Assembly (NCBI GenBank): GCA_958299035.1
Contig: CATQJL010000223.1
Span: 9,847,753 to 9,911,752, forward strand
From: Cylicocyclus nassatus
Lineage: Eukaryota > Nematoda > Chromadorea > Rhabditida > Strongylidae
Length of the DNA: 64,000 bases
Direction: 5' to 3'
Position 1 is the first letter of the stretch. Every line of letters begins with the position of its first letter. A model generated the notes under the pieces. That model was not told the DNA's origin. It saw nothing but the letters and a program-made list of their open reading frames with translations, and searched no databases. Position numbers and translations under genes: made by a program. Below are positions 21,240 through 33,406 of this stretch, piece after piece.

Positions 21240-22435
21240 TGATGGAGAGACATAGTTGCGATAGTATTTACCTTGTTAGATGTCTTTTGTTTGGGGAAAA
21301 ATCATTGTATGACAATTTTCTCGTACCTTTACACGGAAGCATTTCACATAAATTGTACAATGAGACAAGAAGTTTCTTCTAGCAGTATCTGAGGAGAATT
21401 ATTGGAGAACCCGAGACAAAAGTAATCATCCTCCGGTCTTGCACATGCTAATAGTGCGCGGGTGAAGTTGCGTGTCATGAATGAGAAATTCCAAACTCTT
21501 TGTAAAGCAAATTTATTGGCAGGTTGCCCTTGAATGCTCATCCTATGTGCAGAGAAATATACACTGGAACCACAAACTAAAATCTACTATCCCGGTGGTT
21601 TAGTTTACGATTTACAACGGAAGATTTTTGCTCGTCACGAGTGTCATCATTGGCGAAGCTTTCAGCAAAGAGTGCTACTATGTGGTGCAGCTGTGTTTTA
21701 CATTCGCAGAACTGACCATCTTAAAGGCACCGTCCACCGTCCGTCTAAGTTGAGGGTATTGCGCTTATGATAGTAGGGCCCCTACCAAGCCGATGCCCAA
21801 GTTGCGGCGCAAAATGTAGCTTCGGAAGCGAGAAATTCGCTCCGGAATAACGAAGATGCACGAGGACCTCGACGGCACCGCCCTCCCCATCCATGCCCGC
21901 CCATCCGTGCGCGCCCATCCAATCACCTTGCGGAGAACCGGCCTGCAGGTTCTCCGGGGTTGGTGTTTCCGCAGATTCTCGGTTTCATATTCGGAATCAG
22001 GGACATGAGAAGGTCCTGAAACGACAATAGCCTGGAAGTCAAGAATCTGGGTGGTCCGCGCTTAGACCTGGAAGGGCCCTAGATCCAGAAATTCAACCCC
22101 CTCTTAACCAACAAATTGGTATACTTAAGATTGCTATGTATGAGTGAACAAAACTCAGTACTGCAAACTAAGGATAAAAATACTTTGAACCACCACAAAG
22201 TTAAGGTAAGTGATTTTAAGCGCCCTACAATAATGAGGATGAATAACTCTTTACAACAACAGTTCTTCGCATTGCGCCGCTTGACACAGTTTCCGTAAAG
22301 TGCAGGGTATTTTGTGCCAGCATTACGAAGAAGAACTGCTAGCACAACTCTTAGCCCCGGCTCAACGACCTACTGACTCAACGATAGCTACTGAAGCTCT
22401 CAGTGGGGTTCAGTTCTGGTGTTCTATCTGAACGG
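21240..22435. other. Unit A-specific insertion block
   Basis: Compared with unit B, where CACCTACAATATGA is followed almost at once by CCCAGGATTTCCG (about 41390-41425), unit A has about 1.2 kb extra here. It includes a GC-rich patch (21860-21960) and a perfect 9 bp hairpin, CGGAGAACC/GGTTCTCCG, at 21931-21956. GGGCCC sits near both sides of the patch (21775-21785, 22072-22081), suggesting a MITE about 300 bp long. No ORF of known type. Confidence 0.5.
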
Positions 22436-25400
22436 TGGTGATCCCAGGATTTCCGTTTGGGGAAAGCGAGACGACAAAAGTTTTTTTTTTCGAATGAAAG
22501 TGTGGGGTTAGCCGCGGAAGTCGAAATTTGTGGGTATGCCTCCAAAATTTTGTCCGGCCCATGTCCCCAAGACTGTAGAGAAAGGTGCTGGCTACCGCCG
22601 TGAATAAGTTCTTTTACAAGGCTAATGAATTTCCAAAGAAATTTGAAAATTATTTTGTATTTAAGAGTATAAACAAGTCCTTTGCGCATTTTTATAACTC
22701 ATGTAAAAAAACAATTTCGCGATCTATTCTCGGTCCGCCACTACTGTCCATGGAGTTTTTTGTTTAAAGTGCCCTCTTCTATCTTCCTTTGCATTTATGC
22801 TATATCAGCTTTTGTCACACCTTTGTTTAGAGGAATCTCCTCTGTCATTATTATGTTCTCAAACGATTATCCGATGCTTTTCGATTTGGACTTCCCCTTT
22901 TCTCAAAATGATGGTACAAAGTCTGCATTTCCCAATAACACTATGAATCAGCTCAAAACACTATCCATAGACGGTCTGAATTTTAAAATGTTAAGAGCAA
23001 AACGTCTATAATTCAAGAAACTGACCCAACAGTAGTTTACTTCAAATGTACAAGTAGTCGTTGATTCACCAAGTGGGTCGGCTCTATCGTCGCTTTTCTA
23101 AGCTTTTTCTCTTTCTTTTTTTTTCTAACATTCTAAGTCACTGTGGCGGTTCACATGATGTGTGTATGGAAAACTCGTCTTAAAACTCTGATTTCAATTC
23201 TACTTTCGTAAATGTCGCGGAATTTCAGGAATGTCGCGGACTTCTGCGGAATTCCCGGAATTTCGCGACATTTACGGAAGTTTTGCACATTCTGTGAGCG
23301 ATATTGTACGGTCGCTATTTGCACATTTCAAAGTTTATTTGTACAAACGTCATTTATCACCGGCATAAGTAAAGGCACTTTTTTACAAATATCTCAAAAA
23401 CATTCCCACTATAAATGGTTTTGGTGAATAAGAAGAGATATAGGAAATATAGAGTTATGTGTAAGAATTATAGACTTCCAGGCACTAAGCAATTCATATG
23501 GGTACGGATGCAGTTTAGCACGATTTTACACCAGTTATGCCAATAAAGGAGCAGCATTCCTTGGATGCGTGATCCGCAATGTCACATGCACTTTAGTGAA
23601 AATCAAACCATCAGAATCACGCAACGAAACGAAAGAACTTGGACATTTAGAACACTGGAGCTACAGTAGTACAGTATCCCCAGTGAATAAAGAATCTTAG
23701 ATCGTTTTTTTGTTCCTTTCACCATGCCGATTTTTAATAAACGTTTTGTATTCCTGCTTATGCAGTGAAGTTTTTGCTCTTTCGTCAGCGTACCTATCTA
23801 CTACGTGTCAAGAAAACACAATCTGATTTTCTCAGGTCTATGTTGGACTTTGTTTATGAAGGGGAAAACATAGGATATATCGTCCGACATTTCCCACATG
23901 TACATAGTAGATTAGGTGAGACCGAAAGTTCGTTCACCAGATACTCAAAAAATCATAACTTCTTCCCAACTCAATGGATTCTTTGGATTTATATTTATCC
24001 AAAAAAGGAATCATTGTCTCTTTACAGCATTAACTTTGCCATGAATTGGAATAGGTAACTTTGAGAGCTAGAAGCAAGTGAAGGACTCACTAAATTACTC
24101 AAGATTGGCATTTTTCAAGCAGGGTCACAAAAAAAATTCTGGAAGTATTTTTGTACGATAGAGAAGATTAGGCCTTTACTGCAGCATCTTTCCCATGAAT
24201 TAAGACGAGGAAATCCGAGAGCTGGAAGCAAATAAAAAGAATTACTTTAGTTTAGCAATTTCTTGAGCATGCTCAGAAAACCTAAAAACGTCACAGATAA
24301 GACGAAAAGTCATGAACATGGGTTTTGTGACCTTCCCTTGCTAAGTGAAAATCGTCAGTCAAAAGCCATTTTTATTTCCGTAATACTTCCGGATTTTCGC
24401 GTTTGCGTTTTTTCCCTGTCGAATAAAAATACTTCATTTTTCGTAACTTTGCTCGATAAATGAAAATCTGGACTGATTTCCTGTACTTGCTTTTAACTCT
24501 CAGTCTTACTTATTCCAATCTGGCAAAGGTACAATTGTATAGAGAATGGTTTCCTCTTACAGATGAGTATAAACTCAAAGAAATCCATTGAGTCGAAAAC
24601 GAGTTATGATTTTTTGAAAAACTGGCGAATAAACTTTTGGTCCCACCTAATACAAAGCTGCAAACAAGTGGCTTCAGATATAAACTAGATTTTCCTTTCT
24701 CAAAATTTGAATTAATGCAATGTCGAATGGCTTGTTTCCAGCCAAACGCAGTCACATGACAACGAATATGCATTATTTATATAAGTATCGCTTAATGAGA
24801 AAACTGAGGGGTGTATGCCAAGATGAACGATAGCTGACAATAAGCATACTGTACTCCTGCGGTTGTCAATATGTCGCACATAAAGTCTTATTTTTTGAAG
24901 CTGTATGTTCCAAACTAGATTGAAAATGGTGTCGAACAGTAAGAATCAGGGCATTCAGAGATTTCAACGTTTTTTTTCAAGTTCGAGATATCATCATAGC
25001 GTAAATATGGAATTTGAAAAAGGTTTGACCTACGCAGCGCATATGGCTGACACAACCTATCGTTCATGTTGGCTACCCCCCAAAACTGAGTAGTCTTTTG
25101 TACGCAACATCAGTTCTCGGATCTACTTTTGACACCAGGCGACTGGATCGTCAGCATGCACAGGGTGTGAAAAATATGTATGCAAGGTTTGATTGTTATC
25201 TCTCTCGCTAAAAAATCTCTCTCAAATGATTTTAGAGGCTCGGACGAAGGCGCAGAAGCAGTAGAGCGGACGCAAACTCGGCGCTCACGTATTTTCACCG
25301 TTGTAAACGCTGGGCGATTACCGAGATGTTTATGGAGAAAATGCGGCAAGCCTACGATGATGCCAATACCCTCATACTCGCGTTATCAATCTTTTAAGTT

Positions 25401-25778
25401 TTGGTGTGATCAGTGCGACTTACCTATCATTTTCAATAGACTTCTGCAGCTTAAAGGAATAAACTGGTCTCATTATGCAGCTTTCCCAGGGGAGCTTTTT
25501 GATATTTACCTCATTACTATAGCCGACTTCTATTTACCTGAGGCGCAAAAAAAATATTTTTAGTTTTTGATCTTTTACTGAATTTTCAGCTTGTGTTGAG
25601 GTGTTGAAGTTTGATTGGTAGTCATTACAACCAAACAAGCTACAAATTTTCTGCATCGGGAGGTGCATGATTGTCTACATGCGCATCCTTCTGATTCACC
25701 AAGCAAAACTCCAAAGGTATGTCTATTCCTGCGGCTAACTTTGCATTGATTCAGCCGCAGTTTACCTGAATCGAATCT
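22436..25778. other. Unit A non-coding duplicated sequence
   Basis: About 3.3 kb aligned with unit B 41410-44100 and its continuation. No coding segment could be supported: the short frames are not preserved between the copies. It contains a MITE remnant at 23210-23320 and a single mariner-like MITE end near 25158-25210 (CACAGGGTGTGAAAAATA, then GTTTGATTGTTATCTCTC), both also present in unit B. Confidence 0.55.
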
Positions 25779-26114
25779 ATGTCCGCCGAGCGTCAATTTT
25801 GGTGTGGTAAATCCTACCCATATTACCTGAAGACCATAGACTGGCGATGTTTCTGCATCGTTCCTAATCTAGACCGTTCTTTCCAATTTTGCTTGCTGGT
25901 TATTTATCTTATTTCGTGCTTAGTTGTGCAACGTCACAAAGTACATATGACAAAAGCTGCAGAAGCTTCGAGAGAGCATGCGCAAAAATTATCATGTAAA
26001 GAAGCTACTACGGCGATCTCGCACTGCTTCGATCGTCAGCCTTTTTTATTGCCAAGCTTATCCCTACACATCTGCTTATTGCTACCTATCAATCACCTTC
26101 CCTCTCTCCTGTGA
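25779..26114 (+). CDS. Membrane-segment ORF, copy A of a duplicated pair
   Basis: The frame from ATG 25779 (MSAER...) is matched by the unit B frame at 45548-45793 (MSAKV...). Shared residues include KTI-W--FC, LDRSF--CLL-I, a hydrophobic stretch of about 18 residues, and SHCF-RQ at the same distance. Both stay open over about 80 codons despite many base changes. That fits a small single-pass membrane protein or a terminal exon preceded by the acceptor-like CCGCAG near 25760. No family is recognised. Copy A runs about 30 codons past the end of homology. Substitutions are frequent at all codon positions, so chance survival is possible. Confidence 0.3.
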   Translation: MSAERQFWCGKSYPYYLKTIDWRCFCIVPNLDRSFQFCLLVIYLISCLVVQRHKVHMTKAAEASREHAQKLSCKEATTAISHCFDRQPFLLPSLSLHICLLLPINHLPSLL

Positions 26115-27949
26115 CTACATCATTTTATTTTGATGGGTTATACTTAGAAATTTTCTTCTCCCCAATCACTCTTTTAATAGATAAAGTGTTCAAAAAGTGT
26201 GGTTTGAAAATTCGAAAAAAAAATTTTTTTCCAACGAGTCCATGCAGCCTCCGCACTTTCTAAGATTTCCAGCTCAAATCTATGTCGGAAAGTTAATGCT
26301 AGAAAAGGTTAGCATCTCTAAAAATCTGCTCACGCTGTGGTGGCTTCCAATGATAAAATAAATTCTTGATAAATTCTCAGGTGGCTATTCTTTATTGCAC
26401 ACATGCTCTAGCAAGATTTTCAGTAAAATTTTGCAAGCGATGTAAAGGCACTTTGACTTAAAGACTTGTACTTTGTGCACTATATGTTCAGAATTTTTAG
26501 CAGCAGAGAGTTCATGGAACACATATTTTTGTTTCCTGAAACACAAAAGGTTCGTTTGTAGCGTTCCTCAATTACTTTTTGTTTCCAACAATAAGTTGAG
26601 TGGTGTGAGTCCAATTAGTCAGTATCTAAGCGTAGCATAAACTTTTTTTGAACTTATCTCACATCTGATCTTAATAAAATCCCACACAGTGATCTAGGAA
26701 GTACGATTTCGTGGGTTGAAAACGACTAACCAAAGACTATCCACACCATCAAAACAAGCCTAGAGAATGTCAATTTGTTTGCTTTCCTACCACGTACTTT
26801 TGCACAATTGATGTCAAATTCAAAATCAGGCAGAGATTGAAAGCAATGTCAAATGTATCAGTGCAGGTTGAAAGCGCTAAATCAATTCTTTGCAATGGAC
26901 TACAACTAAAATTATGTAAGCACCACAAACAAATTTCGATAATCGAGGGAAATTAAGCTTGTAGTGGCAAATAAAAAAATGCAGTATAATGTTGTGTTAG
27001 CATCGCAACTATTCAAAAGTAAGTTCACAGTGTAAGTAATGCAATATAACTTTGGTTTTTGAATGTGGCGCATTCATTCTTTCATTCATTCTGGAACTTT
27101 TTGGTATTACGAATTTTGATGTAACCTACAAATGCAGCCATTTTTGGAGAATTCGCTTTAGGTTTACGTTACGACGGATAAATCTTTAGATGCTTCAGAT
27201 TTTGCTGGAACTTGATTCGAGGTTACGCTATACAAAAATGACAGCCATTCCGCATAAGAGAACCTCTTATTCGGTTTGCCACACTATGCCAAGTTTGGGA
27301 CTATCAAAGTTTTGTAATTAGTATGCCTTTCTAAATTTAACGCATTCGGCTATTCAAATTTCATTTCTTTTTTACTGAATATAGGTAATATCTGACCGTG
27401 AAATCTCATTTTCAACAATATCAAAAATCAAACAGCTTGCGCAGTCTTCCAGTGCTCTATATGACACCATAGAAAGAGAGCATTCATTCAAGAAGAAGAG
27501 CTATGAGGGAGATTGCCTCAAGCCTAATAGTGCCAACCTAATGAATACTGACTACAACTGATCTTTTTGCGGAACATTCGTTGCACAAATTTACTTTTCT
27601 TTCTTGAAAAATCATTTCGTCATATTTGCCACGGACAAACTTCTGATTTTGTACCTGATATCTTCGCGAAGAAACATCGAATACGTCGGATAGTTATAAA
27701 TTGAGTCGTTCCGAAAGCGATTTCGCATTTTTAACCACTTGCCAAATGCATTTATAAGAATTCACAGATGATCAAGCAGGATTCGATGAGTTTCCGTCTT
27801 TTTTTTCAACGGTTATGTTGACAAATTGCAATCTTAAACGCTATCCAGAAAAGTGCTGCAGTTTTAGTATGGTTACCACTACCTCTCCTAAATCAAATTA
27901 TTTTTACAGGATTATGTTCCAAACTTGCTACAAATGATTATATACCCTT
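26115..27949. other. Unit A non-coding duplicated sequence, right part
   Basis: Aligned with unit B 49210-50750 (anchors GTTTGTAGCGTTCCTCAATTAC and ACCATCAAAACAAGCC). No gene seen. In unit A this sequence is continuous where unit B is split by the RTE LINE. Confidence 0.6.
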
Positions 27950-27950
27950 T

Positions 27951-28113
27951 GATTCAACTGGCTTGGCGGCTGGAAGGCGGGGCTTCGTGACCTAACTAAG
28001 GCTAGGTAATGATCAGAGAGCACGAACCGGGAGAGACGCAGACTGCGTCGCGGGAGCAAGCGGCCTAATCAGTTTACAAAGTCTCGCCTTCCAGCCGCCA
28101 AGCCAGTTGAATC
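27951..28113. mobile_element. Short inverted-repeat element (163 bp)
   Basis: Left arm begins GATTCAACTGGCTTGGCGGC and right arm is its inverse ending GCCAAGCCAGTTGAATC. The arms are about 29 bp and essentially perfect. Unit B keeps only the right arm at about 61186-61210, so the element predates or spans the duplication and was truncated in B. Confidence 0.75.
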
Positions 28114-28319
28114 CAAGGTTAGCCTACAAACAGAGCAAAACCAAAGTACACGTAGCCTCCAGACTTCCGTCAACCATTTTCTATTTCTAAAAAGCATTTT
28201 ATTAATTCGTGCATGATTACATCCAACATTTCAGACCGTTCAAATGCGAACAAAAGTTGACAACATTGTACAATTGAATTACAACAATATTAAAGCGTTG
28301 AACCCCTCAAATATTGGGA

Positions 28320-31300
28320 TGATGCATAATTCGCACCAAAATAGGTACAGACCGCAATAATCCGGAGTAATCTACATCCCAAACAAAATTTGATATATCG
28401 TTAGACCACTTTGGACTGGTTATGTGTGTGAAGTGGGTTGTGGCTAAAAGTTACAACTTTCAAAAATTTATAGCGAAAAGTATGGCACAGATCTGAAAAC
28501 GTAACAACCCCCGAAGTTACCAAATTGTGAATCTTTCCTGCTTTCGAATTTCGAGGATTTTCTCGTCAAAGGGCAACATAATTATGATTGCTGCCTCCAA
28601 GCTTTTGCTAGCAGTGCTCCTCCATTTGCTTCATACATACGTTGTATAGCGTTTTGCTATCCGGGCACTTGGAGAATGCCCCCCCCCCCCCCACCCTCAA
28701 CTTCTTTTCACTCAGAAGCAAGTGCGTTCCATACCCGACAAAGTTTTATCAGCCACATGCACTCTTTCTATCCGGGTCCCTGCTTCCATGACTGATTTCC
28801 CGAGCTGTCTTAGAACCCTCCCCTCCCTCCCCCCCCCCCTCCCCCCCAAAAAAAGTTATTGCTCAAAGTACTCTTATCTCTTTCCGAAATTGAATTAGCG
28901 AGAAAATTCGAATTCATCCTTGAAAAAATATAGCCAAACAACAAAAACATCTAAACCAAATCTAGAGTTCTTCAAATATATACACTCCCTCTTGCTTTTC
29001 ACAAAGTAGTTTTTTGAAAGCGTCACAATTCCTCTTTCACTTCAAAAAATTTATGACAAATCTTTTAATCACGTTTCATGAGGACTTTCAAACTGTCCAG
29101 CATCCTTGCAATTCTTCATCCACTGGTGTTCCGAAATCCATCAATTTTCAGTTTATCTTGTTGTTGGGAAGCTACTGATCCAAATTCTTGACCTACTCAA
29201 AAATGTTATCTTTAGCAAATCTCCGCTCTTATACAAATTTGAGGTTATTCACATTTGTAGAGCATACGACGCCTAAAAAGTTGTGATTCTAGCTAGATTG
29301 TCTAGAGCTTCTCTATTAGCAGAAATCTTTAAGCAGAAAATTTTTTATACATCAACTGTAGGGAAAATACAAAGTTAGTACAAAAGCATGTAAGATTTTT
29401 GAAAAGCGCGAATTTTAGCCATTTGAGGCTCGCAGTGATATGATAGTCTAAAATGCACTCTTTGACGCGTTCTGAGTAGTGGACCTTTGCAGAATAAATG
29501 ATGTTTGTAAATACCTTTTGATTGGCATTGCTGTCTCACGGATACTAAACTTTTGAGAATTCTGATTTGAGAATTCGTATCAATCACTGATCTCTTGCAC
29601 AGATTCAACAATGTTTTCTAGGGAAATTCAGTGTCGCGCTGTCCAAAGTGTTGCACAATCAAAACTGTGCTCAAATTGCTAAAAACAGAATAAAGTTGCT
29701 TCCGAGAGTAACTCAGCATCGACATTTGTGTGGAGTAAAGCACTTCGGTTTTGAAAGACTACAATGTTCTGCTGAAATACCTGACAATTTTTTTGATATA
29801 AACATTTCAAAGGAAGTGCTCATTCAAAATAAATCATAGATATAGATTGTTCGAGGAAAGTAGAAGTATCTGCGAGAAATTTGCAGAAACAGATCTAGCG
29901 CAGTTTGTTTGAGGTAATAACATTTGCCAAGCATTTCATGAAAGAATCCGAGAGATTCAAAACTTCTTGCTGAGATTTGTTAGCAGAAAAATCAGAAGGC
30001 AGGATATATCTATTGGAAAAGATTTGGTGCAAGTTTTGGGGTGAGGAAACACATTACGCACTCGAGAAATGAATACGGGGGGCGGCACTATATTGCTGAA
30101 ATATTTGACATTTTTGAAAACTTATGGTGCACTCCAAATTAACGCTCTAGAGTAGAAAGGAGAATCTTGAGATTTAAAAAAAACAAAATAATTTTTCTAA
30201 CAACGATATCGGCTGCACTTGTTAGAACAGAAGAATGCTGATCATATGTTGAAGGTCTTAAAAGAGGTCGTGATCAAATCAAAGAATTGAAACATTTTTC
30301 TTAAAAGGATTCGATGCAGTTTTCTGTGCGAACTTGTTAGAAGTTTTCAAACAAACTGAATACTTTTAAATCACTTCAATAAAGTGGTTCTTCCAAGTTT
30401 ATTAAGTGACGAAAAAATTTGCAATTTTTGTAGTAATGTTGAAGAAATATGGAGGTTTAAGGAAAATTGTAAACTACCTGTTCCAATTCAATCGAATTCG
30501 TGTCGCTCTTGTAAAACGATTCCTACTATACGAAAGAGTTAGCTTATCTAGTGATTGTAATTTTTTGGTTATGCCAATTGATCAACATTATCTAACAATA
30601 AGACAGACATCACTGCCGCTATGAGTCATCAGCTCGGTACGCTCGCACCGGGACAAAACGATGGACGGATGTTTACATCTCTGGCGCGCGATGACGTCAG
30701 ATGGGGGTGCTTTCGCTTTTTAAACAGTATGATAGCGCAAACCTAGCTTTATAAAATAATGCTCAAATATCTACACCAGACTTGATCCAGTTCAAGTTTT
30801 GATCCGAAAACTGAAAAAAAACCATGCGTCCGAAAACCTTAAGACCAATCAAAACAAAATTGTAACTTCGTTCAAAAAGGCCCTTCAAAATTTCTTTCTT
30901 GCTCACACGTAGACACGTAGATATTCCACATAAGACATTCATCTATGCGGTTGCTGTAATCTTTCTCGCTAGACGATGAGAAAACGAAGTTTTTCATGTT
31001 TTTGCCCAATAAGTGGTGAGATGTTCTAGCACTAACAGTTGTATAGTACATGCCGTTAGCAGTGAAACTAAACTTTACATTTCCAGCCTTTTAGAACTGC
31101 TAGTTCACGAGGAGTGACGAATCTAGCTCTCCTTATCCGAATTTTTCTTGCCTAGTTGCTAAGAATTCGATATTTCTCGTAAACCAGTTGCTGTAAAGAG
31201 CTGAGTATTCGCATTCACGCTTCTACTGTCCTACAGTATACAACTGTCAATGCTAGAACATCTCATCATTGTTTGGAAAAACATGAAAAACTTCGTTTTC

Positions 31301-31610
31301 TCAATTTCTAGCTGAGAGAAAAATACAGCAACTGCATAGAGAAATGTCTTATATGAAATGACAATGCATGAGAAAGTTAGGAACTTCAAAGGATTTTTCT
31401 GAACGGACTCCCAACTTTTTCTTAGTTTTTTGGGATCTTTTTCGTTTTTGGCTTCAATCTTCGCTTGGATCAAAGTTGCTGCAAATCTTTGAGCACTATT
31501 TTGTAGAGCCAGCTTGCTCTATCTAAAGATATATCGAATCCCATTTGGGAGTTAGGATTATTCCGGATTATTGCGGCCTGTATCTAGGTTGGTGCAGGAA
31601 TTATGCATCA
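28320..31610. mobile_element. 3.3 kb TIR element specific to unit A
   Basis: Inverted ends TGATGCATAATTC (28320) and GAATTATGCATCA (31610). The arms stay alignable for about 90 bp (both contain CCGCAATAATCCGGA). In unit B the flanks are joined directly near 61410, which gives the empty site. I see no transposase: the interior is AT-rich with C runs at 28680 and 28830 and only short frames. A second fold-back is nested inside at about 30880-31400, with inverted copies of GAGATGTTCTAGCA and AAAACGAAGTTTTTCATG. It is probably a non-autonomous DNA transposon of unknown superfamily. Confidence 0.7.
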
Positions 31611-31752
31611 ACGTAACAGAAACTTCAAAAGAGGTGCTGTCCCTCTCTATACACTCTTTGTTGGCAATTCAAAAGGAATTTAGCAAAAGCCTGAAAGCCT
31701 ATCAAAAGATCTGCAATAAAAGCTCCTTTCTGTTTCTTTTATACGACTGGGC

Positions 31753-31930
31753 CAGTGGCGTAACCAGGATTTCAGTTCGGGGGGGGGGGGGAGGGGGAGG
31801 GAGACAAGTATTTCTTTGGAATGAGGAATCCAAAGATTCTTTTAGACGTTTCTTAAGATTTTTGCAGGCCCATACACCGATATCCTAGGAAAAGGGGACG
31901 TGGCGGCAGCTATGCCTTCGAAAAATAATT
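31753..31930. repeat. CAGTGGCGTAACCAGG repeat remnant, unit A copy
   Basis: CAGTGGCGTAACCAGGATTT followed by a G run. The same remnant lies at 61549 in unit B at the homologous place, so it was there before the duplication. The motif is typical of terminal repeats of non-autonomous hAT-like elements. CCAGGATTTCCGTTTGGGG near 22445 and 41415 is another relic. Confidence 0.55.
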
Positions 31931-32589
31931 TTACAAAACTAAGTTTAATTCTCAGGAAAATTCAAAATTTATTTCAATCAACAACTATAAAACTCACTCG
32001 CACATTTTTATAACTCGTGTAAGTAACTTTCAAATTTTCGACCATTTTCGGAGGGGGGTTGGGTTGGACATTCACTGTTTGCACTTTATGCTCGAATGTC
32101 AGGGCTTAACAACAACGCAATCCAGGAGCACACAAAATATTGGATACTTAAGTAATCTCTCGAAGATTTGACGGCGGTGGAGGGATTTGTTTAGAGCAGA
32201 GAAAGTTTTAGAGGGATGCTCATCCAAATTATTAAGGAAAACTATGCCATTCTTAGTGTGCCGGTTGGCGAAAATATGGGTAGAAACAGGTATGAGTTCC
32301 TCCTAATCTGATCTAAAAGCATCGGAAAAAGTGGAGATCATGAGCAAGAATCAAAGATTGTTGGAGGTAATCACTTCTCAAAGGGTCAACTATTAGTCAA
32401 GCTTGGCCTTGACGGAAACAGACTATAAAATGATAGCTTCTAATCAGCTTCACATTCCACATTGTTCATACATCTTTTAGAAAAAAATTCTGGCACGCAG
32501 TGAATTATTCTCCTTGAAGATGTAATCGGTCACTGGAAGTATCCTTGCAGTACATCTAATGATAAGGGAAAGTGCAAAAAAAAGACAGC

Positions 32590-32790
32590 GGGAGCTGTGC
32601 TGGAGCTCGCGGAGACAGCAGACAGCAGTGATGCACCGTCTGGCGGGGGTCCCCCCTCTGCGCCGCCGGGTGGGGGCTGCTGGAGCTAGCGGAGACAGCA
32701 GACAGCAGAGATAAACATTCGTCTGGCCGGGGTCCCCCCTCTGCGCCGCCGAAGCGGGGGTCCCCCCTCCGCGCCGCCCTTTCTTTGAAC
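32590..32790. repeat. GC-rich tandem repeat, about 100 bp unit
   Basis: GCGGAGACAGCAGACAGCAG and GGGGTCCCCCCTC(T/C)GCGCCGCC recur at about 100 bp spacing, twice in full and once in part. It lies in the unit A-specific block. Minus-strand frames here are low-complexity products of the repeat. Confidence 0.7.
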
Positions 32791-33026
32791 AGATAAACAT
32801 CCGTCTGGCGGGTTGTTTATCGCCGCCGAGATCTTTGAATTCCGAGGCCTGTTCTTAGACGATGTTGATCAAATGGCATATGGATGGCATAACCCAAAAG
32901 CGAATCACTACGCAAGCTAATTTTCGTATAGTTCGAAGCGCTTTGACACTTACAAAAGCAACTCAACCTTCATTGTTGGTGCAGGTTAGTTTACAATTTG
33001 ATTTAGATCATTATTATCATTATATT

Positions 33027-33373
33027 GTGAGTAGTTAGTAAGCCAATCGAGGTTAGTTCAGTGGCACTGAAGGACGGCCGCTTTCAACATCTGCGAGCCG
33101 GCGGTGGAGGAGGTTGGTTCGTCTTTCACGTTATGGAGTTTTTGTTTGTAGCATTCTGGGGCAACGTCGAGGCTAGCCGGGGATGGAGGAGGTTTTTGGT
33201 GGGGTAGACATAAAATCATAAATCTCTTACCACTTTAGGCCTCTGAAGAAGACGAATAGCTCGAAACGTTAGGCCGCCACTTACTAATAAATACTAACCT
33301 CGATTGGCTTACTAACTACTCACAATATACTAACTAACAATGCCGAGGTTAAGAAGAGAGGAGACTTGGAAAC
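33027..33373 (+). mobile_element. Short Penelope-related element with hammerhead-like core
   Basis: Flanked by a perfect 15 bp direct repeat, TATTATCATTATATT, at 33012-33026 and 33374-33388. It contains a perfect 37 bp inverted repeat (33021-33057 and 33293-33329) around a non-coding interior that ends with a hammerhead-like core and an AATAAA-type sequence. The left arm overlaps the last six bases of the target duplication. No RT is present. It looks like a terminal repeat of a Penelope-like element moved on its own, or a small non-autonomous derivative. Confidence 0.6.
33238..33275 (+). ncRNA. Hammerhead-like motif with intact CUGAAGA and GAAA boxes
   Basis: Stem I arm GGCC (33238-33241), a bulged T, CTGAAGA (33243-33249), a weak stem II, GAAA (33263-33266), CGTTA, then stem I arm GGCC (33272-33275). 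The UA at the end of the GAAACGUUA box is a legal UH cleavage site, with a one-base-pair stem III. Stem II has a mismatch, so activity is uncertain. Confidence 0.55.
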
Positions 33374-33406
33374 TATTATCATTATATTTGTACAACATAA
33401 TTTATT

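Noticed and set aside
32477..32800. 107-codon minus-strand frame rich in Arg, Gly and Pro
   Set aside because: It is a product of the GC-rich tandem repeat; the frame has no domain and follows the repeat period.
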